From Syncephalis fuscata (Eukaryota; Zoopagomycota; Zoopagomycetes; Zoopagales; Piptocephalidaceae), in contig JAHLTZ010000015.1 in the NCBI GenBank assembly GCA_025786725.1, positions 1 to 64,000 of the forward strand: a stretch of 64,000 nucleotides of DNA, read 5' to 3'. The position numbers and the translations under genes are program-made. Below the pieces are notes generated by a model that saw only the letters and a list, made by a program, of their open reading frames with translations, had not been told where the DNA came from and made no database searches. Each line of letters begins with the position of its first letter. Position 1 is the first letter of the stretch. Below, piece by piece: positions 63,120 to 64,000 of this stretch.

Positions 63120-63440
63120 CTACACTCTGCGTGTAAGAAGACCCAGTTCCGTCTCCTCTAGAATAAATTCGTCAAACGAATTGGCATATCGTGTTCGGTT
63201 TTCTTGTCGAAGCAGCTCTTCATTACTACCATGCTCGTCCTCATCACTAGCATAAGAGTTCCTACGAGCACGACGGGCATACTGTGCCCATAATTCTCTA
63301 CCAAAGCAAGTGCCACAGCATATGCACCACACTAGGGCAGACAGCAATATAAAGCCGCTAAGTAGTCCTACTAGTATCAGCGCTGTCATATCATCCGTTG
63401 TTAGGGGATGATTTTCATTTTTATCAGACGCTGGTGGCAT
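63120..63440 (-). CDS. Small single-pass membrane protein, unknown
   Basis: 106 residues in one exon from ATG 63440; the longer frame upstream has no further ATG. A short polar N-terminus (MPPASDKNENHPL) is followed by one transmembrane helix (ALILVGLLSGFILLSALVWC) directly continued by a Cys-rich stretch (CICCGTCF) that could be palmitoylated. A basic then acidic cytoplasmic tail follows (ARRARRN ... DEDEHGSNEE). The positive charges after the helix suggest the N-terminus faces out. I recognise no family. Gene status rests on composition and a plausible topology only. Confidence 0.5.
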   Translation of the reverse strand: MPPASDKNENHPLTTDDMTALILVGLLSGFILLSALVWCICCGTCFGRELWAQYARRARRNSYASDEDEHGSNEELLRQENRTRYANSFDEFILEETELGLLTRRV

Positions 63441-63932
63441 GATAGCTTGCTTTATATAGATAGACAAAAAGACGGCAAAACCTATGTTGAAGATGGAAAA
63501 AAGACCTTAAGAACAACGGTCATTCAGCAAGTAAAAAGTAAAGAAGCAGAGCAATCTAAGAACCCAATTTGGTCGATGTACAAGAAATAGATTTAATTTT
63601 TTATTGTCATAATATAGTATTGTTTTTACAAGCAACTAATGCACAGCAGCTGCTATTGTGTGTTATACTACCCTTTCCGTCTTATGTTATCCAAGTTATG
63701 TAACAAACTGGGCGCTGTATGCTCGTTTAAACAAGCTTTGGATATAATAGTGTAAAGTAAATTTGTAGAATAAAGAAAATAAATACCCGCCCAAAAATAC
63801 ACTCTTCCCTGTTACACTACCAACAACATAGTCATATTCCTGTAACTGTATTTCCTTTTGTTAGCTGCTTACAATTCCGTTTATTGTTTCAATCAACACA
63901 ACAGCAACAACAATAACATATAGCTATTAATA
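63441..63932. other. Divergent promoter region
   Basis: Lies between the small membrane protein gene (minus) and the gene starting at 63933 (plus). The last ~100 bases carry CAACAACA repeats typical of a 5' leader. Nothing else is seen. Confidence 0.35.
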
Positions 63933-64000
63933 ATGTCCTCTGGAATGCATGTCGATAATGAGCCAGCACCGGCTCCAGAGAATTGCTATAACCTTAGTTA
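63933..64000 (+). CDS. Start of an unidentified gene, cut by the window end
   Basis: An ATG at 63933 after an adenine-rich leader opens MSSGMHVDNEPAPAPENCYN and continues to the end of the window without a stop. Too short to identify. The adenine-rich context and the open frame make a real start likely. Confidence 0.4.
   Translation, partial: MSSGMHVDNEPAPAPENCYNLS

Overview
The window is nuclear DNA of a fungus. It is AT-rich, has spliceosomal genes with short introns (mostly 45-110 nt, GTAAGT...TAG), and carries five fungal Zn2Cys6 transcription factors. Single-copy housekeeping genes (SWI3/RSC8, YPT7, SAC1, YOP1, LSM2, TAD3, ASA1, a gamma-tubulin complex subunit, NDUFA12) fit an early-diverging lineage, but I cannot place it more precisely from sequence alone. 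No prokaryotic, CRISPR or rRNA feature was seen, and no tRNA could be supported by eye.

Left end (1-3.5 kb): the most striking locus. A signal-peptide exon ending in a Lys/Arg-type processing site (Arg-Arg) is followed by about 20 tandem ~83-bp units. Each unit ends in a 3' splice site, then has exactly three bases, then a perfect GTAAGT/GTAAGC 5' splice site. Joining the 20 three-base microexons gives an uninterrupted reading frame with T-ended codons that closes on a stop at the last splice junction. The predicted product is a 51-residue secreted precursor whose predicted mature peptide is built one residue per exon junction.

3.5-24.7 kb: ordinary dense gene territory with a SWI/SNF-RSC scaffold subunit, an SLC35F-type transporter, complex I subunit NDUFA12, Rab7/Ypt7, a secretory-pathway protein-kinase-like protein, Yop1/REEP, Sac1 phosphoinositide phosphatase, a GCP5/6-like gamma-tubulin complex protein, LSm2 and Tad3.

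24.8-53.5 kb: a cluster of five related Zn2Cys6 regulators (two on minus, then three on plus) separated by unusually long intergenic regions. Two near-identical 1.42-kb direct repeats, a ~0.7-kb fold-back element, a 74-bp hairpin element and CGG/CCG palindromes lie within the cluster.

53.5-64 kb: a decayed MULE transposon, then an alpha/beta hydrolase, a WD40 protein resembling Asa1, a dual-specificity phosphatase, a WW-domain protein, a small membrane protein and the start of one further gene.

Six places in otherwise intact genes change frame, always in the direction expected from one missing base. I read these as consensus errors or lesions rather than biology. Exon coordinates below are hand-derived from splice consensus, phase and protein continuity.
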